Assembly: GCA_030159075.1 (NCBI GenBank)
Contig: BROG01000267.1
Coordinates: 186,001-250,000, forward strand
DNA: 64,000 nucleotides
DNA from: Atrina japonica
Lineage: Eukaryota; Mollusca; Bivalvia; Pterioida; Pinnidae
Direction: 5' to 3'
The stretch's first letter is position 1. Every line of letters begins with the position of its first letter. Made by a program: the position numbers and the translations under genes. The notes under the pieces are model-generated. The model was not told the origin of the DNA. It saw only the letters and a list, made by a program, of their open reading frames with translations, and searched no databases. Shown here piece after piece: positions 8,824 through 19,565 of the stretch.

Positions 8824-11643
8824 AGATTTTTTTTCAAAATCCAGTGTCTTAATGCATATGCAAATGTTGTCCTCTCTGATATAAACTTTAGTATCACTGG
8901 GCGACAAAGCGACTTTCTTAATGACTAAACCGTAAACCACCTGTTTCATCAACCGTAATAAATGCATCGTGTTTTCTAAAATATTTCCTCGAAAAAGTAC
9001 ATTTTCATAATCCATAAAATCCATCTTTTATAACCACACCTTGTTTGATCCCTTTTGCTCTCTTGACGACGCTCAAATCGTCTAATTATAAGGCGTACAT
9101 TTTCGGTTTTAAATCAATAAACATAATTATCACATCGCCTCCACACTCAGACTTAAAAATGCCTCTGACTTTCTTATTTTTATTTTTTAACGCACGAAAC
9201 TCCTCCTCCGGGATGTGTTTGACACATGGATGATCGTGTGGAAAATTGGAAAAATCAAATTCTTCCGCATGTTCCACCATGTCTTGATATTCATCATCCG
9301 TCTCTACCTCCACCACCAAACTGTCTGTATCCGTATATAATTTATATACTGATCGCCATATTTTTTCTTCAAGAAATTATAATACCAGTTGTACATATGA
9401 TACTTAGACAAATCGAGAGTGGACATCCCAGTGTAGACGGGTTTATCCAAAGTAACATGTTGCCTCCTTAAATGAGCCAAGGCCAGATCGTCATTGATGA
9501 TATTAACTCGTCCGAAAGCTGGATTAGCATTGATTTTTCTAATTTTTCCGTTCAACTGACGATCTTTTTCTACATTATCATCACTACTCTTGAGAAATTA
9601 GATGTTGAGACTTTTACGAACATTCTCCATCGTTTTGCCGTATACTAAATTATTCATCAGCTTTAAAAATCTTTTTCAAAATCGTTTTTAGATTTCTTTC
9701 TAATTTAAAATAGGGCTCAATCCATGGCTTTTCGTCAAAACTTAACACTCGATGAACTTTTTCCAACTTCAATCCTATTGATAAATATCGTTTTTGAGCA
9801 TATTCGTAGTCTTCTTCGCTGATTTGTTCTTGTGAAAAACTACTTGAAAACTTTTCTTTTGGTGGAAGACAAGTTCCTTTAAATCTTTCAAATGTATCAG
9901 TAAATTCCGATTTTTGTTTGAATACTTTCTCTAGACTTGGAAACTTGTCGTTATTAGCTACTTAATCCAACAACGACCTGGGCATGAATTGGTAACTATC
10001 CAAAAATCGTAATTGACCGAGAGTAAACGACATAAATTTTTCACCATTCCGCGGAATGCAGCTTATATATCCTGATACCTGGGCAATCTTTTGAATAAGT
10101 AAATGGCTATCATACCCCGTCAAGTTGTGAAAAATGACTGGAATTCGGGTGACGTTCTTTCTAATCATAAGCTTTAAATTACACTTTGTGTGAGCAGCTC
10201 CACGATATTTTCCTGTGATATGACAATAATCACGTACTTTTTCATCTTCCTCAAATTTTTCTTCACAAATCCAACATTCCGTCGCTGCCTCAAATATCTC
10301 CATATCTTTATTTCCCCTTGTTACCGAATACTTGATTTATCCTTCTCTCCTCTTTTTGTAAAGTCTCTAATATTTGAGTATTGCTCCCTATCCATGAAAA
10401 ACGACGGGATATTCCTCATAATTTTCCCATAGAACTCGATAGCTAAAACTACAACCTTCGTGGATCGAATTTAGATGAGTTCTTTTACCCGCCTGTTTGT
10501 CGAAGGGCTTGATGAGGGCTTCGAAATCCGCATCAATAACGCACGGTACCCACATTTTATGTCGAAAAGTTTTAAACTTATAAATATTATTTCCAGGTTT
10601 TCGCATCTTAGGGACGACAAGAGCATCATGCACGCCTAGACAATCACTCGTCTGTCTCTCGAAACAATCCTCGCTGACGTAGGCATGGAGACATCGTCTA
10701 CAAAGGAATTTTTTCCCGTGCTTCCTCTGCGAACTAATGCAGTCAATCTCTTAATGCAGCAATAATGCCATTTCTGAGCGCTGTCCATTATTAACATTAA
10801 ATCAACTTCTTTCATACCATATGATTGTTATGAAACGTGGTATATAACAAGTATATCCTCCTCCCAACAATAAACGTTGATCAAAAGATTATTTTGTTTT
10901 TCTATTCTAGAAATCTCGGAGACTGGTGTAGGGAATGGAACGTCCTCCAAATTAAGTCTATCCATGTAATTTTTACATTTGGTGACGCGTTGGTGGTCTT
11001 TCTTAATTTCCTCGTGATACAAAGAACAAAGAATAGAATAGACGACACATTTGTCGTCTTTGTTTTTAATGTTGATGATAGATTTTGTATTTTAAAACTT
11101 TTTTGCAATCTAATATATGAGCTACCAGCGAAAGGTTGATATTTAGCGAAATTTAGATATAACATCTTGCAACGGTGAAATCTCTATCCAGATCCTGAAA
11201 GATTGACTTTTTCGATGCTGTTCATCATTTTACTTTCTATTTCTTGAATATCCTCTTCGATGGTTTCAGGTGATAGCACCACTCGTTGCTTACTAAAGAA
11301 TGTCGTATCCACCATTTCTTAGTTTTTCTCAAATTGTAGCGTGACTGCGATCTGAAATTTTAGAGAACCCACTCTTTCGAACTCGTTTTCAATCTCCTTA
11401 ATGATAAATTTTCCCAATCGTTCGGACATCTTGTTATTATCCCTGTATGTGTCCACAATCTTCAAATTCTTCCGAATAACCCTGTTTAAGTTCATTCATC
11501 ACTTCATCTTTCTTAGTTTGGTCTTCGGTCGCCGTCCCTCTAATATAATCCGAAATAGTATCGTAAATACTTTTCATTGAGGTTAGTCCCTTAGAAAAAA
11601 AAATGATTTTAGTGTTGGAAGGAAAGACATGATTTTTTATCAT
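8824..11643 (-). pseudogene. Protein-primed DNA polymerase B of the Polinton, multiply frameshifted
   Basis: About 940 codons on the minus strand in many frames. From N to C: an N-terminal region with 'GSSYIRLQKS'; a Cys-rich finger near 10680; exonuclease motif I in 'DADFEAL' (about 10530); a second Cys/His cluster 'CWICEEKF...CH..G..RGAAH'; Exo II-like 'FHNLTGYDSHLL' (about 10120); motif B 'LMNNLVYGKTMEN' (about 9640); 'YTGMSTLDLSKYHMY'; motif C 'YTDTDSLVVEVE' (about 9320); and the C-terminal 'KKVALSPSDTKVYI'. This is the pPolB of Polintons, which replicates the element's linear DNA from a protein primer. Catalytic motifs survive but lie in different frames. Several other short frames here on either strand are shadows. 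Confidence 0.85.
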
Positions 11644-11701
11644 GATTTTTTCTATTTCATTTCAATTTTTTATGTTAAATAGCTTGAGGTGCAGGATCTA
11701 T

Positions 11702-11741
11702 TATTGTATGGTAGATTTATAAATATAAAAATGTTTATAAA
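11702..11741. repeat. Right copy of the 40-bp inverted repeat (partner 1260-1301)
   Basis: Inverted partner of the stretch at 1260-1301. It lies just upstream of the 5' end of the polymerase gene and next to one copy of the 'TAGCTTGAGGTG...TATTATTGTA' motif that recurs at 12.75-12.84 kb. Confidence 0.6.
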
Positions 11742-11754
11742 TCTGTTTTTTCTC

Positions 11755-11880
11755 AATCCTCATCATCTTTGAGATCTAAAAAAATTTAAAAAAACGTTCA
11801 TCCAAATCCTCATCATCTTTGAAATCTAAACTAAAATATTCATCCCATTCCTCATCATCTTCGAGATATAAATCATAAAA
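11755..11880 (-). repeat. Three imperfect repeats encoding an acidic tail
   Basis: Three copies of a roughly 45-bp unit around 'CCTCATCATCTTTGA' on the plus strand. On the minus strand they read as Asp/Glu-rich segments ('EDDEEWDEYFSLDF', 'KDDEDLDERFF'), which may be the C-terminal end of the F-box gene. Confidence 0.6.
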
Positions 11881-12542
11881 AAACTTGACACTTTAAATTT
11901 GTGTAGAAGAGATTTAACCATATTTAATATTTTCTTACTAAAATAATAATCATCCGTATATCTAAAAATATCATTTTTTAATCTTGCTTTTCACGATATC
12001 TCAAATGTATAATCATGATTAATTTACGAAATGATTTAATAAAAGCAACATACTCTTTATTAGAAAATTTACGCTCTACTCCAGCAAGTCTACGACTATA
12101 ATCATCGTGATATATTTTGATATGTTCATTTAATGTATACTCAAATTTATCTTTATCACCCTCAAATATCTTTTTCTAACGTTCATCATAAAACTCTCCA
12201 AAATCTTGACAATGACGAATTTTTAGTACCGACCTATTCACAGTTATCCAATCTATTTCTGTACACCAAGAAGATATAAGCTTTTCTTTCACACCAAGGA
12301 AAGCTACGCGTTTTTTTATCAGCCGTTGCCCGAGGGCTTCGTTGTTTCATAACAACTATCCAATCTTTAGCTTCGTCCCATATTTCATGAGACCATTTTA
12401 GGTTGTAGATACACCACGCGTCTTTGTTAGGAAGATCTAATTCTTTTATTTTGGAAATGGGTAAGTGGGACAAAATCTGTAATTTCATTTCGTGGGGGAG
12501 GAATTTCCAATCTTCGGATAGAGGTGGATTAGCTTCTGCCAT
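11790..12542 (-). pseudogene. F-box protein carried by the Polinton
   Basis: The intact part is 102 codons from ATG 12542 to the stop at 12234. Residues about 13-34 read 'LPHEMKLQILSHLPISKI', the first helices of an F-box (L-P-x-E-(M/I)-x-x-x-I-L-S-x-L-x-x-x). A second helix rich in Trp follows, as is usual after an F-box. Coding traces go on downstream to about 11790 in other frames, with a helical region ('KFSNKEYVAFIKSF') and a final acidic repeat, so the original protein was about 240 residues and is now broken. F-box proteins link targets to Skp1-Cullin ubiquitin ligases. In a virus-like element this suggests host-protein degradation, which is an inference. Confidence 0.65.
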
Positions 12543-12679
12543 GATATCAATTGGTGTTAGTTTTTTTTAGGAGTAAAGTTCAAAACTTTTATGGGTGGAG
12601 AAGCAAGCTTATTATTGAAAAAGCATGTTTGCGCGAAAATGGAGAATAGGAAAAAGGGTGGAAAAGGAAGATTGTTGAC

Positions 12680-12840
12680 CTTTCGTAACCTTTGACCATT
12701 TGTGACCTTTGTGTAGGGGTTGGGGTGGAAGATCTATAATGTATGTAGGTAGCTTGAGGTGGATGATGTATTATTGTATGTAGGGGTTGAGTTAGAGGAT
12801 GTATTATTGTAGCTTGGGGTGGAGGATCTACTGCGGCAGA
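12680..12840 (+). repeat. Short repeats at the right edge of the Polinton
   Basis: Three or four copies of a 30-40 bp motif containing 'TAGCTTG(A/G)GGTGGA' and 'GATGTATTATTGTA', related to the single copy at 11.68 kb. GT-rich and non-coding. They may belong to the degraded terminal repeat of the Polinton. Confidence 0.5.
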
Positions 12841-12855
12841 AATTCGAGATGCATA

Positions 12856-13400
12856 TTTGAACCCCCCCCCCCTACATTCCTGGAATTTTATTTTAAGTAG
12901 TTCTATTTAAAAATCATACTTATACATAAAAACTTGACATGCTTTTGTCAATTTTAAATAAAAATTATGTTAAATAAATTCAAGGGGGTGGTTCAATTTA
13001 GCATTCATATACTTGTACTTGTATGTACTTCTGCATCACGAGTCTACCTGTTTTTATTAATATTTACTGAAAAAGTGTGGGTAAATAATTCGAGGAGGTT
13101 CAATTCATCATGATCATGATATTTTGAACACCCTCCCCCGAAGAAATTTTATTTCAGGTAGTTATATTAATATAAAATCATACCTATACATCATAACTTG
13201 ACATGCTTTTATCAATTTTAGATAAAAATGTGTTTTTAAATAAATTATATGTATTATATTTTGACCCCCCCCTTTACATGTTTTCATTTTTTTACAGAAA
13301 ATGTGTGGGTAAATTTCTTTCACATAAATTCCTTAAGGGGGATAAAAATATCATAGTCATGAAATGTTGAACCCCTCCCATCCCTAGATCACCTTCATTA
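12856..13400 (+). repeat. Degenerate tandem duplication of about 260 bp with poly-C tracts
   Basis: Two clear copies (about 12856-13020 and 13120-13290) share 'ACTTGACATGCTTTT' and a C-run followed by an ATTTTATTT stretch. A third, weaker copy follows at about 13300-13390. No gene is visible. Confidence 0.6.
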
Positions 13401-13989
13401 ATGTTTTTTAAAAAGTTAGAATTTTGTATAAATATCAGAATTAATGCTCAATTTATCGCTATGATATTTTGAAACCGGGTTCAATATCTCATGAATCAAA
13501 GTATCATACCATATACATCAGTTACAATGTACCCAGAGAGAGACTACTGGCCTTATGTAAATAAACTAGTCTCATTTTATGAAAGGTCATAAGTCTTAAG
13601 ATTTGGTCCTTGAACCTCACTAGTAACCATTTTTTACCGAATATGAATACGAATACTTGTGACGATCAAATCAGGCCCTGTTGATCGGATAGCCTAGAGA
13701 GAGAAACCACAAAAAGCATAAATAGTTGTGTCTATTTTTATTCATGATTAAGTTATGGTAACATGTACATTTCATATACATATAATATATGTAGTTTCGA
13801 ATCTAATAACAGGCCGATGGTCACCTTAGTCACAAACGAGTATATTTATCTACCGTTATGTATGTGTACATAACATATACATACTGGACATTACAACATA
13901 AATGGTAGGGGTAGACAACTAATTTTTTTTAGTTACATAAAACAAATTGCATATTATCACAATGATTTGAATAATTATGGTATTGATGT

Positions 13990-14810
13990 GTGTAATTTTA
14001 GTAAGAAATTACAACATGCACAAGTAGTCATCATGCATTTAGAAATTTCATATGGAAAGTTATGCATATGTCATGAGATAATAGGTTTCAGGTGGGACAC
14101 TGTAATATACTGTATAACTGAAATAAAATTCAATGTACAGTAAAACCTGCTTTAGTGACCACCTGTGTATAAAGACCACCTGGTCTATCCCCAGTAGTAC
14201 CATTTGTGTACAAATCAACCTCTATATAAAGAACATCTCCCTATTGTGTCCCTCAGGAGGTGGTTATATACAAGTGTCAATGTATTCCAGGATGCAGGAT
14301 TCATTAAAAATACAGCTGTATACAGAGTGCATTGCAAAGATGTCTACCCCCATACACATGGTCATTCTCCATTTTTAATTATGAGTATAATTTTTTAAAA
14401 CAATGTGTCCTATGACGTGTGTGTAATTTTAGTAAGAAATTACAACATGGTGCATGTGGCAATTTCATACAAAAAATTATGCATATGTGATAAGATAATA
14501 TGTTTTAGGTGGCACACTGATATACTGTATACCTGCTTTAGTGACTACCTGTGTATAAAGACCACCTGTTCATAAAGAGCTTTTTGCTGTCCCGTATAGT
14601 AGCATTTGTGTATAAATCTACCTCTATACAAAGACCACCTCTTTATAAAGACCGGTTTTCTTGTGTACCTAAGAAGGTTGTTATATATAAGTGTCACCCT
14701 ATTCCAGGAGACGTGATTCATTAAAAAATACAAGTGTATTGCAAAAATGTCTATCCCTATACACATGGTCATTCTCCACGTTCAATTACAAGTATAATTT
14801 AATTTTTTAA
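13990..14810 (+). repeat. Diverged tandem duplication of about 415 bp
   Basis: Copy 1 (about 13990-14400) and copy 2 (about 14410-14810) share 'TTTTAGTAAGAAATTACAAC', 'ACCTGCTTTAGTGAC', 'TATAAAGACCACCTG' and 'ATACACATGGTCATTCTCCA'. The 'AAAGACCACCT' words recur inside each copy and again in the large array at 22.0-23.2 kb. Reading frames here follow the repeat and are not genes. Confidence 0.75.
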
Positions 14811-14945
14811 TACAATGTTATGAATTTAAAGTCAATGAAAAATTCTATGATAAAGAAAAAAAAAAACAATCAAAGTACTGAAAATACTGGTACAGTCGAT
14901 GGTAATCGTAGTTTTAAGGTGGTACAATACACTTAGTATACTTAA

Positions 14946-15302
14946 AGGGGCACTAGCCGTGTTTACCAAAAAATTATTTTGATTTTTTTCTAGTTTTACC
15001 TACTAGTTCTTGATGTACAATAACAAATAAGAGTTATACACAGGCATAAAAACTCTTAGAGTCCTATATATTTTGTGAAAAAAGAGTCAGGTCCAGTGTG
15101 GTATGCATATACAAAGAGTAAAGTTGACTTAATCAATTGCAAATGAAAAAGTGCCAAACAGGGGTTTCTCAAACAACTTTCACAAAATATATAGGAATTT
15201 ATGAATTTGTATTTCTGTGTATGTTACTTTTTTGTTATTGTATATCAATCTAAGTAGTAAAAAGGGGGGAAAGAAATGGGGAAAAACACAACTAATGCCC
15301 CT
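14946..15302. mobile_element. Foldback MITE with about 150-bp inverted arms
   Basis: The ends 'AGGGGCACTAG' and 'CTAATGCCCCT' are inverted copies, and the similarity continues inward: 14990-15075 matches the reverse complement of 15177-15265 through 'TTTCACAAAATATATAGGA' and 'GTTATTGTA'. The 100-bp centre is unique. No coding capacity. Confidence 0.7.
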
Positions 15303-15609
15303 CTAGAAATATAAATTGTGTATATATGTTTTAAAGATATTGCAGGTTAATTTCAATATAGGGTACCAGACTTTTTTTCTGAGAAAATGGCTAATTTCAG
15401 ATTTCCAGCGTGAATATCGCAATTTTATTTGAAAAAAAGCACAATGAAAAAAACACAGATTTTTGCATATCTTATATCATTTATATCACATGCGAGTACT
15501 GTTTTATTATGCTGTTATAACGCTAGACTACACTGATGTATCAATATCTTCTGTGACAACATCATATCTTTACTCCCCCTCTGTTGCACTTTAATCTCAA
15601 GAACTGTGT

Positions 15610-15905
15610 CCAAACATACATATGTTTGTGTATTTAACAATTTTCCAAAATTTTCCCAACTTCAAAAACTGCTGAGTTTCTCATAAGTTCAGGTCATATG
15701 GAATGACACAGCCTCTTACATCCAAATTCCCAACCAGGTACCAATGTAAGTGAATGATTTGAAATCTTTGACAGATTTATATTGTGCAAAATCTGACACA
15801 GTAGTTAAATACTTTTGAATCCAAATTCTAAACCATGAAAATTCATTGTCACTAGAAGATAATACTGATATATATAGTGCATTATTCACACACGAGGTCA
15901 CAATT
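15610..15905 (-). repeat. Dispersed repeat, copy 1 (partner at 52865-53165)
   Basis: On the minus strand this stretch matches 52865-53165 on the plus strand over about 300 bp. Shared words are 'GGATTCAAAAGTATTTA', 'ACTGTGTCA', 'GATTTCAAATCATTC' and 'TTTGAAGTTGGGA'. Both copies show a short frame with 'IQKYL.TVS..AQ.KS', but neither has a start or length that would support a gene. It is probably an old interspersed element. Confidence 0.6.
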
Positions 15906-18900
15906 GACCTTTCCATTCACATGTGAACAATTTCAAAATTTGATGACATCATAATACTCGACACCATGGTCAAACATCGAACAAACATTGAAAATGCATT
16001 GTGATGTTAATTTGATTAACTTTTGCGAAAATGTGACGTATCAAAGGGACTGATTCATGTACCAAGTGATAACTGATAATGTTTGTGCAGTACTAGTATC
16101 TCCAATGGTGATGGAACGTAACTCTACGTAATCTTCCCGCTGAAATGACGTTACCATGGGATATCGTCTGCTAGCGTCATTCCATCAATACTAAAAATAA
16201 TAGTCCCACACAAGCCTTATCGGGTATCACGTGGTACATGAATTAGTCCCATGTATAGATCAACATCAGGTCCTCATATGTCAAACTAAAACAAATAAAC
16301 AACAGCGCAATGTGCTTCTTGATCATTGGGCCTAGGACATTTGAAACTCATTTTAAAAAGATAAACTGCGAATTTGAACTGTAAACCACTGGCACTAACT
16401 TTCATACAGCAGGCATGAAGACTGTTATCTCACTCCAGCAAGGAAAACAAATGATAAAAAGCTCAAAACCGCTTAACTCATTGGACAATTAATGGCAGGA
16501 CATGGTACATGTATAGTTAGAAACATGTAACCAAATATGGAGCAGTTATGTAAGAACTGATCAGTTTGATCAATGTGACTGCAAAAAATTGACATTTTAT
16601 CATGAAAACAAAATTAAAAATATGTATGAATTAATCAAAGACCATCAAAATATCAATATCCAATTTTTATGCCCCATAGACCACCAACATGTCAATATCC
16701 AGTTTTGCCCCAAGACCATCAACATGTCAATATTCATTTTCTTATTTGCCCAAAATATCAATTTTCAGTTTTTTGCCCCAAGACCATCAGCATATCAATA
16801 TCCAAATTTTATGTCCCCACCCCCAAGACCAAATTTTACAAATAAGAATATCGTAAAAACAACAGAATAAAGTTGAGTGGAGTGTTGAGTAAACTTAGTG
16901 ACTTAAGGCCCTGGAGTATATTAGCCTACGGCTCTCTTGTCAATTTAAAAATAATTTTCATTTTTTTAACAGATCTATAAAGGTGTAAATTGTATATTGA
17001 GAAACTTGTCCAAAAATTAAAGGAATAAAAAAAATATGAGCAAAGATATTCTTATCTCCGAATAAAAAACCTTGAGAAAAAGGATGGAAATCAGAATTAC
17101 AAAATACACAATTCAACAAAATACCTGAAATAGCTGTAACACAATAATGAATAACAGCAAATTAATGGAAAGAAAAATGGCAAAAAACCCTGTACATGGA
17201 ATCCATTGGTTAATCATAGTAATCATAGCAACAAAAGTATAAATCTTTACAACTGAATAAATAATGAACTTTATCAAAATGTACAAAAATGAAGATTATA
17301 AAATGAGACAAAAATAATGGTTTGAACAAATATTACAGTGAATTAATATTTACAATAAAAATTGAGGAATTGTGGAAACTATAACTGAAATTTTCTGAAT
17401 GCCCAATCAATACTTCTTATTACCACAGCATCAGAGTTACCGCCCTTTGATCACTCTTTTGATATGAAGAACAAACATACCTCAAATATCACGAGATTAA
17501 AGGGACAATGTGTGAATTAAAAAAGTAGCTTGATAGATTGAAATGGATGTCAAATATGACTGTCAATCACTGCATCACAGTAGACTGCATCTTGGATAGC
17601 AATAAAAACAGATATTCGATTTTACTTGTTGCTGGCCGAAGATTGGCAACAGTTGCAAAAAGTGGCTAAATTTAGAAAGATGAGAAATAAATGCTGTGAC
17701 AGACACTTGCCATTGGGCAAATTTAATGCATCGGCAATTTCACATAGGTAAACAAATTCATATTTTTTCTTGTTGGAATGTTGAATTCCTTTGGACTTCA
17801 ATATTTACCCAAACAAATCGCAATGTAAACTACAGTAATTTGTATTTGCCGCCATATTAAAGTTGATTTCTTTACACACTGTCCTTGAGACATTACTAAA
17901 AGTACCTTTAATATGAAGAGTTCCACTAATGGAAATAAGATGTATTGAACATTTGCAAAAAAGAGGAAATACTTTAAATGCTTGGAGTAATCAATGATTT
18001 CAATATTCACCTCACAAGGACAATCTTAAAGTCTTCTTAATCTTTTTTTCTTTGCATAAATTTGATACTCTTCAGCCACCTCCATCTTGTGTTATAAAAT
18101 TAATGTTTCTCCTGAGATGTGTTGGTTCATAGTATAATGCCAAATTATAAACGATGTGAGATGATCTGACCTGGAAGTTCACGGGACCACTAAAAACTTA
18201 AAAGATGTTTTGACAGTTCCAGAAACTGACACTTCCAACTTATGTAGGTTTTTAATATTTATACAAAATAAAGGATGTTTGTTATCATAAATTCACATTT
18301 TGTAATCATATTTAGCAATACTCTCACCTAATTTTTAAACATAATGTAGCCTGCCACTTGATCTACAAGTTAAAAACTCACTTGGCTGTGACAATGGTAC
18401 TTGAAATCATAGCTTATGATGCATCTCTATACAAAAATTCCATTTTGGTTTATGTTAATTAATTAACAATTCTGTCAAACATATTGTTCTTAATGACATG
18501 CTTGGCATACATCACAGACTTTTTATATATCAACCAGTTATTACCCAGACTTCAAAGTGTTGAGAATGAAATACAATGTACAAAGGAAATTACAAATCGG
18601 GACCTCAAACTGATTTCATGTTCTGTATAAAAGTATTTTTGTTTTTATAAAAATTGTCTGGGTAATATTGTTACCGTCATGACCTGGGGTCATCTCAAAG
18701 TCACTTAATATAGACCTTTGCATGATTAGGGGCTGTATAACCATGGTCACTTGTCAGAGTTACTAAATACAAATCATTGATATAGAAAATACAGTTAGGC
18801 ATTCCAAAATACTGTCCTTTAAGATGGAGTCTTTATGTAATGGGGGGGGGGTGTCACTAAGACAGTCTGGGCTTATACATATACAATCTCTATAATTATC

Positions 18901-19406
18901 CTGTAACTAACCTCCTTTTTCTAAGAAGAAGAAATACTTTTTTTCCATGAAGTATTTGTTCTTCAACATATTTTGACTATAATCCTAGGAATCTTACCTT
19001 TTAATTGTAAGTTTCAAACATTGCAATAAATTGCAATGACAACATCTAATTTCTACAGAGTATTTGGATTGGTTTATCATAAGTGAACATGGCACATGAT
19101 CTATAACTAAGAAATACATTTCCTTGCTAGACTTACATACAAAGACACTACAAATTAGAGGCAAATGTCCATTTCAGTTTTGAACACAATTTATCACAAT
19201 GTACGGCATTCTCTTTAACCATGTCAACCATTCAAACTAATGACCAAACTACTTTGTATAACAAAGAGTTTTCGTAAATCTTCTAATGAAGACTGTTTTT
19301 TACACAAACAAGATATATTTTACGAAAAAAAGATGGACTGGCCATAATATGTTCTAATGTGATTTCGACCAATGACTATTGCCAATTCTGTTCCACCATG
19401 TTGCAA
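15906..19406. other. Intergenic, AT-rich, no gene seen
   Basis: I see no exon-like stretch here. The only pattern is a loose tandem of about 45 bp at 16640-16815 ('CATCAA.ATATCAATATCCA'). The part close to 19.4 kb presumably holds the 3' UTR of the minus-strand BTBD gene, but I could not place its poly(A) site. Confidence 0.5.
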
Positions 19407-19565
19407 CTATGTATAGAATATTATCTCTGGTATTTGCCCATCTTCTACAGATGTTCCATTGTTGTTTCCAGCAGCATATGTGAACTGAAATGTGACTTTC
19501 CCACTTGACACTGACTCATGTGTAACTTTGCGTAAACCTTTTGCTCCATAATAACTATCGGGACC
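19407..19565 (-). CDS. BTBD2: BTBD gene, last exon (52 codons and stop)
   Basis: The acceptor is TTTACAG|GGT. It encodes '[18 protein letters not shown]' and ends '[14 protein letters not shown]' at TAG 19407-19409. The C-terminal end is the same as in vertebrate BTBD1/2. Confidence 0.95.
   Translation of the reverse strand, partial: GPDSYYGAKGLRKVTHESVSSGKVTFQFTYAAGNNNGTSVEDGQIPEIIFYT

Larger units (their letters stand above)
1..12850. mobile_element. Decayed Polinton/Maverick element (left end outside window)
   Basis: A block of densely packed short coding pieces on both strands whose best-recognised members are a protein-primed type-B DNA polymerase, a retrovirus-like integrase, a double-jelly-roll type capsid protein, a packaging ATPase and small membrane proteins. 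That combination defines Polintons, self-synthesising DNA transposons that also look like viruses (adintoviruses). Nearly every gene has frameshifts, stops or missing parts, so the copy is dead. No long terminal inverted repeat was found. The left end is beyond the window. The right limit is set where coding traces and the short repeats at 12.68-12.84 kb stop, and is uncertain by a few hundred bases. Confidence 0.85.

Noticed and set aside
9226..9471. Plus-strand frames over the polymerase region (also near 10190 and 10837)
   Set aside because: They are antisense shadows of the minus-strand polymerase B, whose motifs are clear.
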